This document shows, piece after piece, positions 1-5,199 of a DNA stretch of 6,371 bases. This DNA comes from JBDLID01 sp039715055 (GTDB taxonomy: Bacteria > Desulfobacterota > Desulfobulbia > Desulfobulbales > Desulfocapsaceae). A model generated the notes under the pieces. It was not told the DNA's origin, did no database searches, and worked only from the letters and a program-made list of their open reading frames with translations. The translations under genes and the position numbers were made by a program. How positions within the stretch are numbered: position 1 is the first letter of the stretch; every line of letters begins with the position of its first letter. The stretch spans positions 1 to 6,371 of the forward strand of contig JBDLID010000159.1 in NCBI GenBank assembly GCA_039715055.1. The letters are read 5' to 3'.

Positions 1-261
1 GATGGTTCAGGCTATCCGGACGGGCTCAGGGGGGATGAAATTCCCCAGGCATCGCGGATTATCCATCTGGTAGACGCCTTTGACGCCATGGCCACAGATC
101 GGCCTTACCGCAAGGCTCTGTCCAGGCAGGAGGTGCTCGCGAGGCTGCACAAAGGACGTGGGACACAGTTCGATCCCGACCTGGTCAAGCTTTTTCTGCA
201 GATAGAGGAGGAAGGGCAGATCGATGCTATCAGCAGGGAGGTCGCGGAATTAAACGTCTGA
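1..261 (+). CDS. HD-GYP domain protein, C-terminal fragment (probable cyclic-di-GMP phosphodiesterase)
   Basis: Frame 1 is open from the first base to a TGA at 259-261, giving 86 residues; the 5' part lies outside the window. The visible residues open with the hallmark DGSGYPDGL of HD-GYP domains. The block RIIHLVDAFDAMATDRPYRK follows at about residues 20-39, then the closing helix with GTQFDPDLV at about 56-64. HD-GYP proteins hydrolyse cyclic-di-GMP (and in some lineages cGAMP) at a bi- or trinuclear metal site in the cytoplasm. The HD metal ligands and the HHE that normally precedes DGSGYP are cut off, so catalytic competence and any N-terminal sensor or receiver domain cannot be judged. 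The tail after the domain is short (about 20 residues), so the gene ends close to the domain boundary. Its last 13 nt overlap the next gene, which suggests translational coupling. The family call is firm; substrate and signal input are unknown. Confidence 0.93.
   Translation, partial: DGSGYPDGLRGDEIPQASRIIHLVDAFDAMATDRPYRKALSRQEVLARLHKGRGTQFDPDLVKLFLQIEEEGQIDAISREVAELNV
236..251 (+). promoter_or_regulatory. Shine-Dalgarno and ATT start codon of the TPR lipoprotein gene
   Basis: GGGAGGT at 236-242 lies inside the end of the HD-GYP gene. Its GGAGG core (237-241) sits 7 nt before ATT at 249-251. Starting there gives an N-terminus of (M)KRLTAVILAGILVPLCLSG followed by Cys21, an almost ideal lipoprotein signal peptide. 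No ATG, GTG or TTG in this frame lies between the SD and the GTG at 288. Starting at that GTG would leave only seven residues before the lipobox Cys, with no basic n-region. ATT is a rare initiator, best known from infC. The start is inferred from frame, spacing and signal peptide. Confidence 0.68.
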
Positions 262-1172
262 CGGCTGTAATTCTCGCTGGAATCCTTGTGCCGCTCTGCC
301 TGAGCGGTTGTGCCCATGTCGATTTCAGTGCAGTGTATGAAGGGAAATGTGTCCGCATCGCAGATCTCTCCCGCGATGGCAGCCATAAAGATGCAGTGGA
401 TCTGGAAGACAAGCTGGAGAAATATGGGCTGACCTGTTCTACGGAGGTTCAGGAACTGGCAGAGGAGTCCCGGTCCCGGCTTGACCAGGCCAATGATTAT
501 GTACGTCAGGCACTGGAGCAGAAAAAAGAGGGCGACCTGCCGGCGGCAAAGGCCAATATGCAGAACGCCCTCAACGTCTACCCTAAATACTACTGGGTCC
601 AGGAACTGCTTAAAAATGTTGAAACAGCCCTGAAAGAGCAGGGGACCGTTGTGCAGGATGAAGCTGAAAATCATTCTCCTGGCAAAAAGCTGGAGTACGA
701 AGAGGCTGTAGAACTGCAGGATGAGAACGAAAGACTCAGCCTTTCCAGGGAGATGGAAAAGCAGGAGCCGAAGCCGGGCAGTGCAAAACAGCCTGGCAGA
801 GAGGCTGAAAAAGAGCAGGGCCGTGTCCGTGAGCACCGCCGGGAGATCGCAGCCAAAGGGCTTGAGGCGGCCCGGCAGGCCGAGAAGAAGGAGGATCTCG
901 AAGAAGCCTCCCAACAACTGCTCAAGGTCCTTGAGCTGTCCTCAGCCGGCGAGGAGTTGACCCCGGAAATCGTGGAATATGCCAGAGTCCTTGGGATGAA
1001 ATTTTTTTCCACAGGTAACTTTACCAGGGCTCAGGCCCTGTGGCAGGAGGCCCTCAGGTTGTCACCGGGAAACGTAGAGCTGCAGAGATACCTGGACGAA
1101 GTCGAGGCTGGCCTGGCCGGCCTGCAGAAAATTAAAGAGGAAGAAGGCAAACAGCCCCAGTCGTCTCAATAG
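249..1172 (+). CDS. TPR-type lipoprotein, probably outer-membrane anchored
   Basis: With the ATT start at 249 the protein is 307 aa. It has a basic n-region (KR), a hydrophobic core, and an LSGC lipobox with the lipidated Cys at 21. Residue +2 is Ala, not Asp, so by the Lol rule outer-membrane sorting is expected. After an N-terminal segment of no recognised family (residues 24-70) comes a helical pair at about 73-128, with a TPR-like GDLPAAKANMQNALNVYP turn. A charged Glu/Lys/Arg-rich, probably coiled or disordered linker covers about 133-203. Two more TPR-like helical hairpins follow at about 201-237 and 240-286, the last with GNFTRAQALWQEALRLSPGN. TPR lipoproteins usually scaffold envelope complexes; no enzyme motif is visible. 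The 13-nt overlap with the HD-GYP gene points to one operon and possibly a c-di-GMP-linked envelope role, which is inference. A GTG start at 288 (294 aa) is the conventional alternative but would break the signal peptide. It ends with TAG, 11 nt before the tandem repeats of the next element. Confidence 0.85.
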   Translation: MKRLTAVILAGILVPLCLSGCAHVDFSAVYEGKCVRIADLSRDGSHKDAVDLEDKLEKYGLTCSTEVQELAEESRSRLDQANDYVRQALEQKKEGDLPAAKANMQNALNVYPKYYWVQELLKNVETALKEQGTVVQDEAENHSPGKKLEYEEAVELQDENERLSLSREMEKQEPKPGSAKQPGREAEKEQGRVREHRREIAAKGLEAARQAEKKEDLEEASQQLLKVLELSSAGEELTPEIVEYARVLGMKFFSTGNFTRAQALWQEALRLSPGNVELQRYLDEVEAGLAGLQKIKEEEGKQPQSSQ

Positions 1173-1183
1173 GATGATGGCCT

Positions 1184-1226
1184 GGGGAAATCCGGGGAAT
1201 CCGTGGAAATCCGGGGAAATCCGGGG
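1184..1226 (+). repeat. Tandem array of a 10-bp GGGGAAATCC unit at the left end of the RAYT element
   Basis: Four units run head to tail: GGGGAAATCC (1184-1193), GGGGAATCC (1194-1202), GTGGAAATCC (1203-1212) and GGGGAAATCC (1213-1222). A fifth GGGG at 1223-1226 leads into the inverted repeat. Each unit is itself near-palindromic (GGA...TCC). The + strand carries four GGGG runs, so a G-quadruplex is conceivable but not shown. A related, shorter repeat (two copies of GGATTTCAC, 1952-1969) sits in inverse orientation at the other end of the element, so the array belongs to the mobile element, not to the lipoprotein gene. Confidence 0.85.
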
Positions 1227-1243
1227 ACATATTACTGTTTTTT
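1217..1243 (+). repeat. Left terminal inverted repeat of the RAYT element
   Basis: It begins AAATCCGGGGACA and ends in a T6 run. It matches the reverse complement of 1931-1957 at 24 of 27 positions; the mismatches are at left-end bases 1230, 1232 and 1237. The stop codon of the transposase gene (TAA on the - strand, 1232-1234) lies inside it, so the gene fills the element completely on this side. Confidence 0.85.
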
Positions 1244-1894
1244 CGTTGGCCGTCCTGGAGTCCCTGGCCGTGTGTCACAGCCTGTCAGCTTTTCGACAAC
1301 CGCATGAAAAGAATCTGGGCCAAACGGTCGACCTGTACGGTTTTTTTCCTCCAACACAGGGCTCATTTCGGAGTCAACGTTTAGAAATTCTTTCCAGTCA
1401 TCTACCTCTGACAGCAGATCGCTTTTCTGGACAAGAGGATCATGGGATGTCAGGCCGCAATGATACCCTGCACTGGACCATTGATAGTCCCAGGGATACT
1501 TGACCATCTTGGCCTGGACGGGATTACGGAGTATATACTGGACAGCTGTCAGAAGGTATGTGTCGGTGGAAACCGGGCAGGAGGAGAATCGGCCCTGGAA
1601 AAGGTAGCCTCTGACATTTTCACGAAAATTGATCATGCGGGTATAAAGCCGGTGGGCTTCACCGATGGCACGGGCAAGACTGTCGGGATGGCTGGGTACA
1701 GCCAGAAGGTGTACATGATTTGTCATGAGACAGTAGGTGAGAAATTTGACGCCAAATCGATCTCCCTGTTTGCGGAGAAGCGTCAGGTACTCCAGACGGT
1801 CCTCTTCTTCAAAGAAAATCTCCATGGATCGTACACCACGCTGCACAATGTGATGCGGATATCCCGGAACCACAACTCGTTTCATCCTCGCCAT
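1232..1894 (-). CDS. REP-associated tyrosine transposase (RAYT, IS200-like Y1 HUH family)
   Basis: This is a 220-aa protein, full length for the family. Its N-terminus MARMKRVVVPGYPHHIVQRG (1-20) matches the usual RAYT opening. The HUH metal-binding motif is TNHVHLL with His60 and His62. Tyr113 in the DTYLLTAVQYILRNPV block (111-125) is my candidate for the catalytic nucleophile; Tyr84 in RLYTR is less likely. FQGRF at 99-103 and YPWDYQWSSAGYH at 133-145 are also RAYT-typical. The C-terminal basic tail has RTGRPFG (186-192) and GRPTKK (214-219), the arm seen in many proteobacterial RAYTs. These single-stranded DNA nucleases bind and nick REP-type hairpins; many appear domesticated and are vertically inherited. 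Start ATG at 1894 is supported by the conserved N-terminus, although no good Shine-Dalgarno precedes it. The gene is convergent with the lipoprotein gene. All expected motifs are intact, so it could be active. Confidence 0.94.
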   Translation of the reverse strand: MARMKRVVVPGYPHHIVQRGVRSMEIFFEEEDRLEYLTLLRKQGDRFGVKFLTYCLMTNHVHLLAVPSHPDSLARAIGEAHRLYTRMINFRENVRGYLFQGRFSSCPVSTDTYLLTAVQYILRNPVQAKMVKYPWDYQWSSAGYHCGLTSHDPLVQKSDLLSEVDDWKEFLNVDSEMSPVLEEKNRTGRPFGPDSFHAVVEKLTGCDTRPGTPGRPTKKQ

Positions 1895-1900
1895 AGCGTA

Positions 1901-1929
1901 CTTATATCGTCAACTGTTGATCATTGCAA
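1901..1929 (-). promoter_or_regulatory. Candidate sigma70 promoter for the RAYT gene
   Basis: Read on the - strand, TTGCAA (1929-1924) is separated by exactly 17 nt from TATAAG (1906-1901), matching the sigma70 boxes at 4/6 and 5/6. Only six bases separate the -10 from the ATG, so the transcript would be leaderless or nearly so, consistent with the missing Shine-Dalgarno. A chance match in this AT-rich stretch is possible. Confidence 0.35.
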
Positions 1930-1930
1930 T

Positions 1931-1957
1931 AAAAAATAGTATTGTGTCCCCGGATTT
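1931..1957 (-). repeat. Right terminal inverted repeat of the RAYT element
   Basis: This is the reverse complement of the left end, with 24 of 27 positions matching. It starts from an A6 run at 1931-1936 and ends in TGTCCCCGGATTT. Directly outside are two copies of GGATTTCAC (1952-1960, overlapping the repeat, and 1961-1969), mirroring the longer array at the left end. Confidence 0.85.
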
Positions 1958-2017
1958 CACGGATTTCACTCGTGACTGTTTCATCCGTTGACTTGAGTTT
2001 GCTGCTGTGGTAATTCA

Positions 2018-2115
2018 GAAGACTTGATGTCTTCACGGCAAACCGTGAATTTACCCGGGTTCAAGTCGGCGATTTGCTGCCATACAGTATTGATTCTGTA
2101 CCGGCTGAAATTTTT
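2018..2115 (+). other. Possible structured RNA or attenuator-like region with alternative hairpins
   Basis: Several perfect or near-perfect pairings are nested here. GAAGAC/GTCTTC (2018-2023 with 2029-2034) forms a hairpin with a 5-nt loop. TTCACGG/CCGTGAA (2032-2038 with 2043-2049) forms a hairpin with a CAAA loop. GACTTGA (2021-2027) can instead pair with TCAAGTC (2061-2067). The latter also forms part of a terminator-like stem with 2101-2109, followed by T5 at 2111-2115. The pairings are mutually exclusive in the way seen in attenuators and riboswitches. This is pattern reading only: transcription through the region is not shown, and a weak TTGACT box at 1988-1993 is the only upstream promoter hint. 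REP-like hairpins related to the adjacent RAYT are an alternative explanation. Confidence 0.3.
2060..2115 (+). terminator. Candidate intrinsic terminator with a long loop
   Basis: TTCAAGTCGG (2060-2069) can pair with CCGGCTGAA (2101-2109) if A2064 is bulged and one G-U pair is allowed, giving 9 pairs. The loop contains a smaller TACAG/CTGTA hairpin (2083-2087 with 2096-2100). A T5 run follows at 2111-2115. The long loop makes it weaker than a standard intrinsic terminator. Confidence 0.28.
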
Positions 2116-2179
2116 AACGGATGCATTATTTTTCATTTGATTGTTCCGCCGAGCCTTTTAGTGTCACGTCATTGCAGGG

Positions 2180-2210
2180 TTGACGGGATATTAGTACAGT
2201 AACCTATAAA
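2180..2210 (+). promoter_or_regulatory. Candidate sigma70 promoter for the aminotransferase-hflX operon
   Basis: TTGACG at 2180-2185 (5/6 to consensus) is followed by TATAAA at 2205-2210 (5/6) after 19 nt; shifting the -10 to CTATAA at 2204 gives 18 nt. The spacing is slightly long, but this is the best pair upstream. Transcription would start near 2217, giving a leader of about 26 nt containing the GGAG at 2233-2236. Confidence 0.5.
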
Positions 2211-2242
2211 AGATCAATGATTACCCGACAACGGAGTTTGTC

Positions 2243-3547
2243 ATGAGAACGGATATTGTCCATATCGGCGCCGGTGAGTTGACGTACGAGATTCGTAATA
2301 TCGTCAACGTCGGCAATAAACTTGAGAAGTTTGGCCTGAAGACAAACTGGGAAAATATCGGTGACCCGGTTGCCAAGGGGGAGGAGATTCCCCAGTGGCT
2401 TAAAAAAATTGTCTCCGACGCGGCCATGGACAATATGAGTTACGGCTACTGTCCGACAAAAGGGGTGCTCGCCACCCGTGAGTTTCTGGCGGCAGAGACC
2501 AACAAGCGGGGCGGGGCTCAGATCGACCCCGAGGATATTATTTTTTTTAACGGTCTCGGGGATGCGATCTCAAAGATTTTCGGCTTCCTCAAGCGTACCG
2601 CCCGGGTTTTGGTGCCCACACCCAGCTACACTACCCACTCCTCGGCAGAAGCCGCCCATGCCGGTGACAAGCCGCTGACCTATATTCTCGATCCCAACAA
2701 CTGCTGGTATCCGGATCTTGAGGATATCGAAAACAACGTCAAGTACAATCCTTCGGTGGCCGGTATCCTGCTCATCAATCCGGATAACCCCACCGGTGCG
2801 GTCTACCCTACTGAGATCCTGAAGTCCATTGTCGAGATTGCCCGTCGTTATGATCTTTTTCTCATCTGTGATGAGGTTTATCACAACATCGTTTACAACG
2901 GCACATCCACATCACCCCTGTCCGATGTCATTGGTGATGTGCCCGCCATTGCCATGCGCGGTGCCTCAAAGGAGATGCCGTGGCCCGGTTCCCGTTGCGG
3001 CTGGATAGAGGTTTACAACGGTGATAAGGACGAGATGTTCAGTAAGTACATCAAGTCCATCTTCAATGCCAAGATGCTCGAGGTCTGTTCAACGACCCTG
3101 CCTCAGCTGGTCTACCCCAAGGTAGTCACCCATCCCGAGTACCGGGGCTATCTGGAAGAGCGGATCCGTCGCTACGAGCGTCACTCCAACATCGCCTACG
3201 AGACCCTGAAGGATGTCAAGGGGGTGCTGGTCAACCGGCCCAACGGCGCCTTTTACATGAGTGTCTGTTTTGAAGAGGGGATTCTCAACCACAAACAGAC
3301 TCTGCCCATTGACAATCCGGAGATCAAGGAGCTGGTTGAGCAGCTGGTAAGCCCACCAGGAACCGCGGTGGACAAACGGTTTGTCTACTACCTGCTCGGT
3401 TCCACCGGTGTCTGTGTGGTTCCCCTGACCTCTTTTGCCACTGAATTGAATGGGTTTAGGATCACCCTCCTCGAGCGTAACGAGGAGGAGTTTCGCAAGA
3501 TCTTCCAGACAATCGGTCGCTCCATTGAACAGTATTTAGCCAGCTAG
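2243..3547 (+). CDS. Class I/II PLP-dependent aminotransferase (fold type I)
   Basis: This 434-aa cytoplasmic enzyme starts at ATG 2243, with GGAG 6 nt upstream. Fold-type-I landmarks are in order: substrate-side GYCPTKG (68-74), the PLP-phosphate-contacting region around NGLGDA (103-108), NPDNPTG (179-185), and DEVY with Asp210 (pairs with the pyridine N) and Tyr213. Next come SKEMPWPGSRCGW with Lys243 as Schiff-base lysine and Arg251, and FRITLLE with Arg406 as the expected substrate-carboxylate-binding arginine. These enzymes move amino groups between an amino acid and a 2-oxoacid. The subgroup resembles alanine/aspartate-type aminotransferases, with a longer segment (about 345-385) before GVCVVPLTSF than AlaA has; the exact substrate cannot be read from sequence. 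All catalytic residues are present. The gene ends in TAG, 18 nt before hflX in the same frame, so the two are probably one transcription unit. Family certain, substrate open. Confidence 0.95.
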   Translation: MRTDIVHIGAGELTYEIRNIVNVGNKLEKFGLKTNWENIGDPVAKGEEIPQWLKKIVSDAAMDNMSYGYCPTKGVLATREFLAAETNKRGGAQIDPEDIIFFNGLGDAISKIFGFLKRTARVLVPTPSYTTHSSAEAAHAGDKPLTYILDPNNCWYPDLEDIENNVKYNPSVAGILLINPDNPTGAVYPTEILKSIVEIARRYDLFLICDEVYHNIVYNGTSTSPLSDVIGDVPAIAMRGASKEMPWPGSRCGWIEVYNGDKDEMFSKYIKSIFNAKMLEVCSTTLPQLVYPKVVTHPEYRGYLEERIRRYERHSNIAYETLKDVKGVLVNRPNGAFYMSVCFEEGILNHKQTLPIDNPEIKELVEQLVSPPGTAVDKRFVYYLLGSTGVCVVPLTSFATELNGFRITLLERNEEEFRKIFQTIGRSIEQYLAS

Positions 3548-3554
3548 CCAGTTC

Positions 3555-3568
3555 GGAGGCAGATCATC
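3555..3568 (+). promoter_or_regulatory. Shine-Dalgarno and ATC start codon of hflX
   Basis: GGAGG at 3555-3559 is followed after 6 nt by ATC at 3566-3568. From there the frame reads (M)TTISGNTSGLKKQQRKALE, which resembles the usual start of long HflX proteins. No ATG, GTG or TTG in this frame occurs between the preceding stop (3545-3547) and the GTG at 3749, which lacks a comparable SD. ATC at 3563 or 3575 are poorer spaced alternatives. The unusual initiator is inferred. Confidence 0.68.
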
Positions 3569-5197
3569 ACCACCATCAGCGGCAACACCTCCGGTCTTAA
3601 GAAACAGCAGCGCAAGGCCCTTGAACGCCTTGCCGGTAAACGGGTCCGGGCAGACGAGATCATCGGCCCGGACCTGGCCCGGTCACTCTGCTCCCTGTCC
3701 CATGAGCTCAATCGACAGCTCGGTCTGCTCATTCACCGCTCCGGCAAGGTGGAGATGGTGCTTATCGGTGATTTCAAGGGAATCATGATCCCGCAGCTCA
3801 GTGGCATCCGCTGCTCGGGCGGACGTCTCAAGGGACTGCGCCTGGTCCATACCCACCTCGCCGGTGAAGGGATTTCCGACGAGGATCTGATGGATCTCCT
3901 CTTCCTCCGCCTCGACCTGCTCTCAGCCATCACCGTCGACCAGCAGGGGTACCCCGACCGGCTCCATTCGGTTCACCTCCTGCCCGGTGGAAAAGAGGGG
4001 CAGGGCTGGGCCTTTCTTGAACCGGTTCATCCCGCCAACCAGGAGGACTCATTCAAGGAGTTTATCCACGCCTTGGAATCTGAATTCACCAGGGGGGAGG
4101 CAGGGCGTGATAATGTCAAGGGGGATCGGGCCCTGCTCGTCAGTGTCTCCACTGAGTCAAGGCTTCGCGCTGAGGAATCGCTCGGTGAGCTGGTGGAGCT
4201 GGCACGCTCCGACAGGATCACAGTTCTTGACAAGGTTCTCCAGCGGCGGCGCAAGGTCAACCCGCGCTTCATCCTCGGCAAGGGCAAACTGGCCGATATC
4301 ATGATCCGCGCCCTGCAGCTCGACGCCAACCTGCTCATATTCAATCAGGAACTCAACCCTTCCCAGATTCGTTCCATCACCGACCACACCGAGATGCGGG
4401 TTATTGACCGTACCCAGCTGATCCTTGACATTTTTGCCCACCGGGCATTGAGCCGCGAGGGCAAGCTCCAGGTGGAGATGGCCCAGTTGAAGTACATGCT
4501 GCCGCGCCTCTCCTCCCGGGATGACGCCCTGTCCCGGCTCACCGGCGGCATCGGCGCACGGGGGCCGGGTGAAACCAAGCTGGAGATCGACCGCCGCCGC
4601 ATCAATGATCGTCTGGCACGGCTTGCCAGAGAGCTTAAACAGGTGAGCAGGGAGCGCTACCGCAGACGGTCGCAGAGACGGAAAAAGGAGCTGCCGGTAC
4701 TCTCCCTTGTGGGCTACACCAATGCCGGCAAATCAACGCTTCTCAACACCCTGACAAACTCTGACATCGTAGCCGAAGACAAGCTGTTTGCCACCCTGGA
4801 CCCCACCAGCCGGAAGCTTCGCTTTCCTCACGAAATCGAAGTGCTTATTACCGATACGGTGGGCTTTATCAGGGAGTTGCCGGCCGACCTGATCCAGGCG
4901 TTCATGGCCACCCTCGAAGAACTCGAGGAGGCGGACCTGCTGGTTCATGTCATCGATATTTCAAATCCACTCTACCGTGACCAGGTCAGGGTGGTGGATG
5001 AGCTCCTCATGGAGCTGAAACTCACCCAAATCCCGTGTCTCAAGGTCTACAACAAGATCGACCGATTGACTCCGGAACAGGTCGCTGAACTGGACCTTGA
5101 CGCAGACGGCGTCCTGGTCAGCGCCCTGGACACGACAACCCTGGGGCAGTTTCTTATGCGCGCCGAAGAGTTGATCGGCAGGATTCTGCGGGGTTGA
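3566..5197 (+). CDS. hflX: Ribosome-associated GTPase HflX (long form)
   Basis: With the ATC start the protein is 543 aa. Residues 1-125 are an N-terminal extension absent from E. coli HflX (426 aa) but typical, from memory, of delta-proteobacterial forms. The HflX nucleotide-binding domain follows, with KVNPRFILGKGKLADI at about 230-245. The glycine-rich loop GGIGARGPGETKLEIDRRRI is at 327-346. The GTPase domain has G1 GYTNAGKST (383-391), a G2 region in TLDPTSRKL (410-418), G3 DTVGF (430-434), G4 NKID (496-499) and G5 SAL (519-521). HflX binds the 50S subunit, splits stalled or hibernating 70S ribosomes, and helps recovery from heat and antibiotic stress. All G motifs are intact. A GTG start at 3749 would give 482 aa and remove 61 residues of the extension. 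The first 61 codons carry family-like sequence, so I favour the longer form. It is likely co-transcribed with the aminotransferase; its TGA lies 2 bp from the convergent gene's stop. Confidence 0.94.
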   Translation: MTTISGNTSGLKKQQRKALERLAGKRVRADEIIGPDLARSLCSLSHELNRQLGLLIHRSGKVEMVLIGDFKGIMIPQLSGIRCSGGRLKGLRLVHTHLAGEGISDEDLMDLLFLRLDLLSAITVDQQGYPDRLHSVHLLPGGKEGQGWAFLEPVHPANQEDSFKEFIHALESEFTRGEAGRDNVKGDRALLVSVSTESRLRAEESLGELVELARSDRITVLDKVLQRRRKVNPRFILGKGKLADIMIRALQLDANLLIFNQELNPSQIRSITDHTEMRVIDRTQLILDIFAHRALSREGKLQVEMAQLKYMLPRLSSRDDALSRLTGGIGARGPGETKLEIDRRRINDRLARLARELKQVSRERYRRRSQRRKKELPVLSLVGYTNAGKSTLLNTLTNSDIVAEDKLFATLDPTSRKLRFPHEIEVLITDTVGFIRELPADLIQAFMATLEELEEADLLVHVIDISNPLYRDQVRVVDELLMELKLTQIPCLKVYNKIDRLTPEQVAELDLDADGVLVSALDTTTLGQFLMRAEELIGRILRG

Positions 5198-5199
5198 GA

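Larger units (their letters stand above)
1184..1969 (-). mobile_element. RAYT (REP-associated tyrosine transposase) element with inverted-repeat ends
   Basis: A single HUH-family transposase gene lies between two inverted, related ends. The left end is 1217-1243 and the right end is 1931-1957 read on the - strand; 24 of 27 positions match, the first 13 (AAATCCGGGGACA) perfectly. Outside these lie short tandem copies of the same AAATCC-type word: four on the left, two on the right. The unit is about 790 bp. RAYT genes are normally found singly, flanked by REP-like palindromes, and are thought to be domesticated relatives of IS200/IS605 transposases. Such elements do not make target duplications, so exact ends cannot be fixed from this sequence alone. 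It separates the HD-GYP/lipoprotein operon from the aminotransferase/hflX pair without visibly breaking either. Confidence 0.8.
1970..2242. other. Intergenic region between the RAYT element and the aminotransferase gene
   Basis: About 270 bases with no convincing reading frame on either strand. The first part (1988-2115) is rich in short direct and inverted repeats. GACTTGA occurs at 1990-1996 and 2021-2027, and inverted as TCAAGTC at 2061-2067. TTTGCTGC occurs at 1998-2005 and 2073-2080. The last 70 bases hold the candidate promoter and ribosome binding site of the aminotransferase gene. I recognise no tRNA or named RNA family here. Confidence 0.7.

Noticed and set aside
105..1012. Long - strand frames (270 and 113 codons) opposite the HD-GYP/lipoprotein genes
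   Set aside because: They are antisense to a coherent lipoprotein frame and are low-complexity Leu/Phe- or Ser/Arg-rich shadows of its Glu/Lys-rich coding sequence.
1184..1226. Reading the short tandem repeats as a CRISPR array
   Set aside because: The unit is about 10 bp with no spacers, and no cas gene is present.
1174..1503. Open frame on the + strand starting in the tandem repeat
   Set aside because: Its first part is translated from the GGGGAAATCC repeat and the rest is antisense to the transposase; it has no Shine-Dalgarno.
1442..1939. Open frame of 165 codons on the + strand
   Set aside because: It lies antisense to the RAYT gene, whose protein has all its family motifs; the + strand product shows no recognisable feature.
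2018..2049. The two adjacent hairpins as a classical REP/BIME pair
   Set aside because: They are shorter and less GC-rich than typical REPs, differ in sequence from each other and do not resemble the RAYT ends; kept only as an alternative explanation.
3545..3565. TAG read as a sense codon (pyrrolysine, known in some Desulfobacterota) fusing the aminotransferase to HflX
   Set aside because: The aminotransferase ends at its normal family length and a GGAGG follows directly. Two other genes in the window also end in TAG, so UAG looks like an ordinary stop here.
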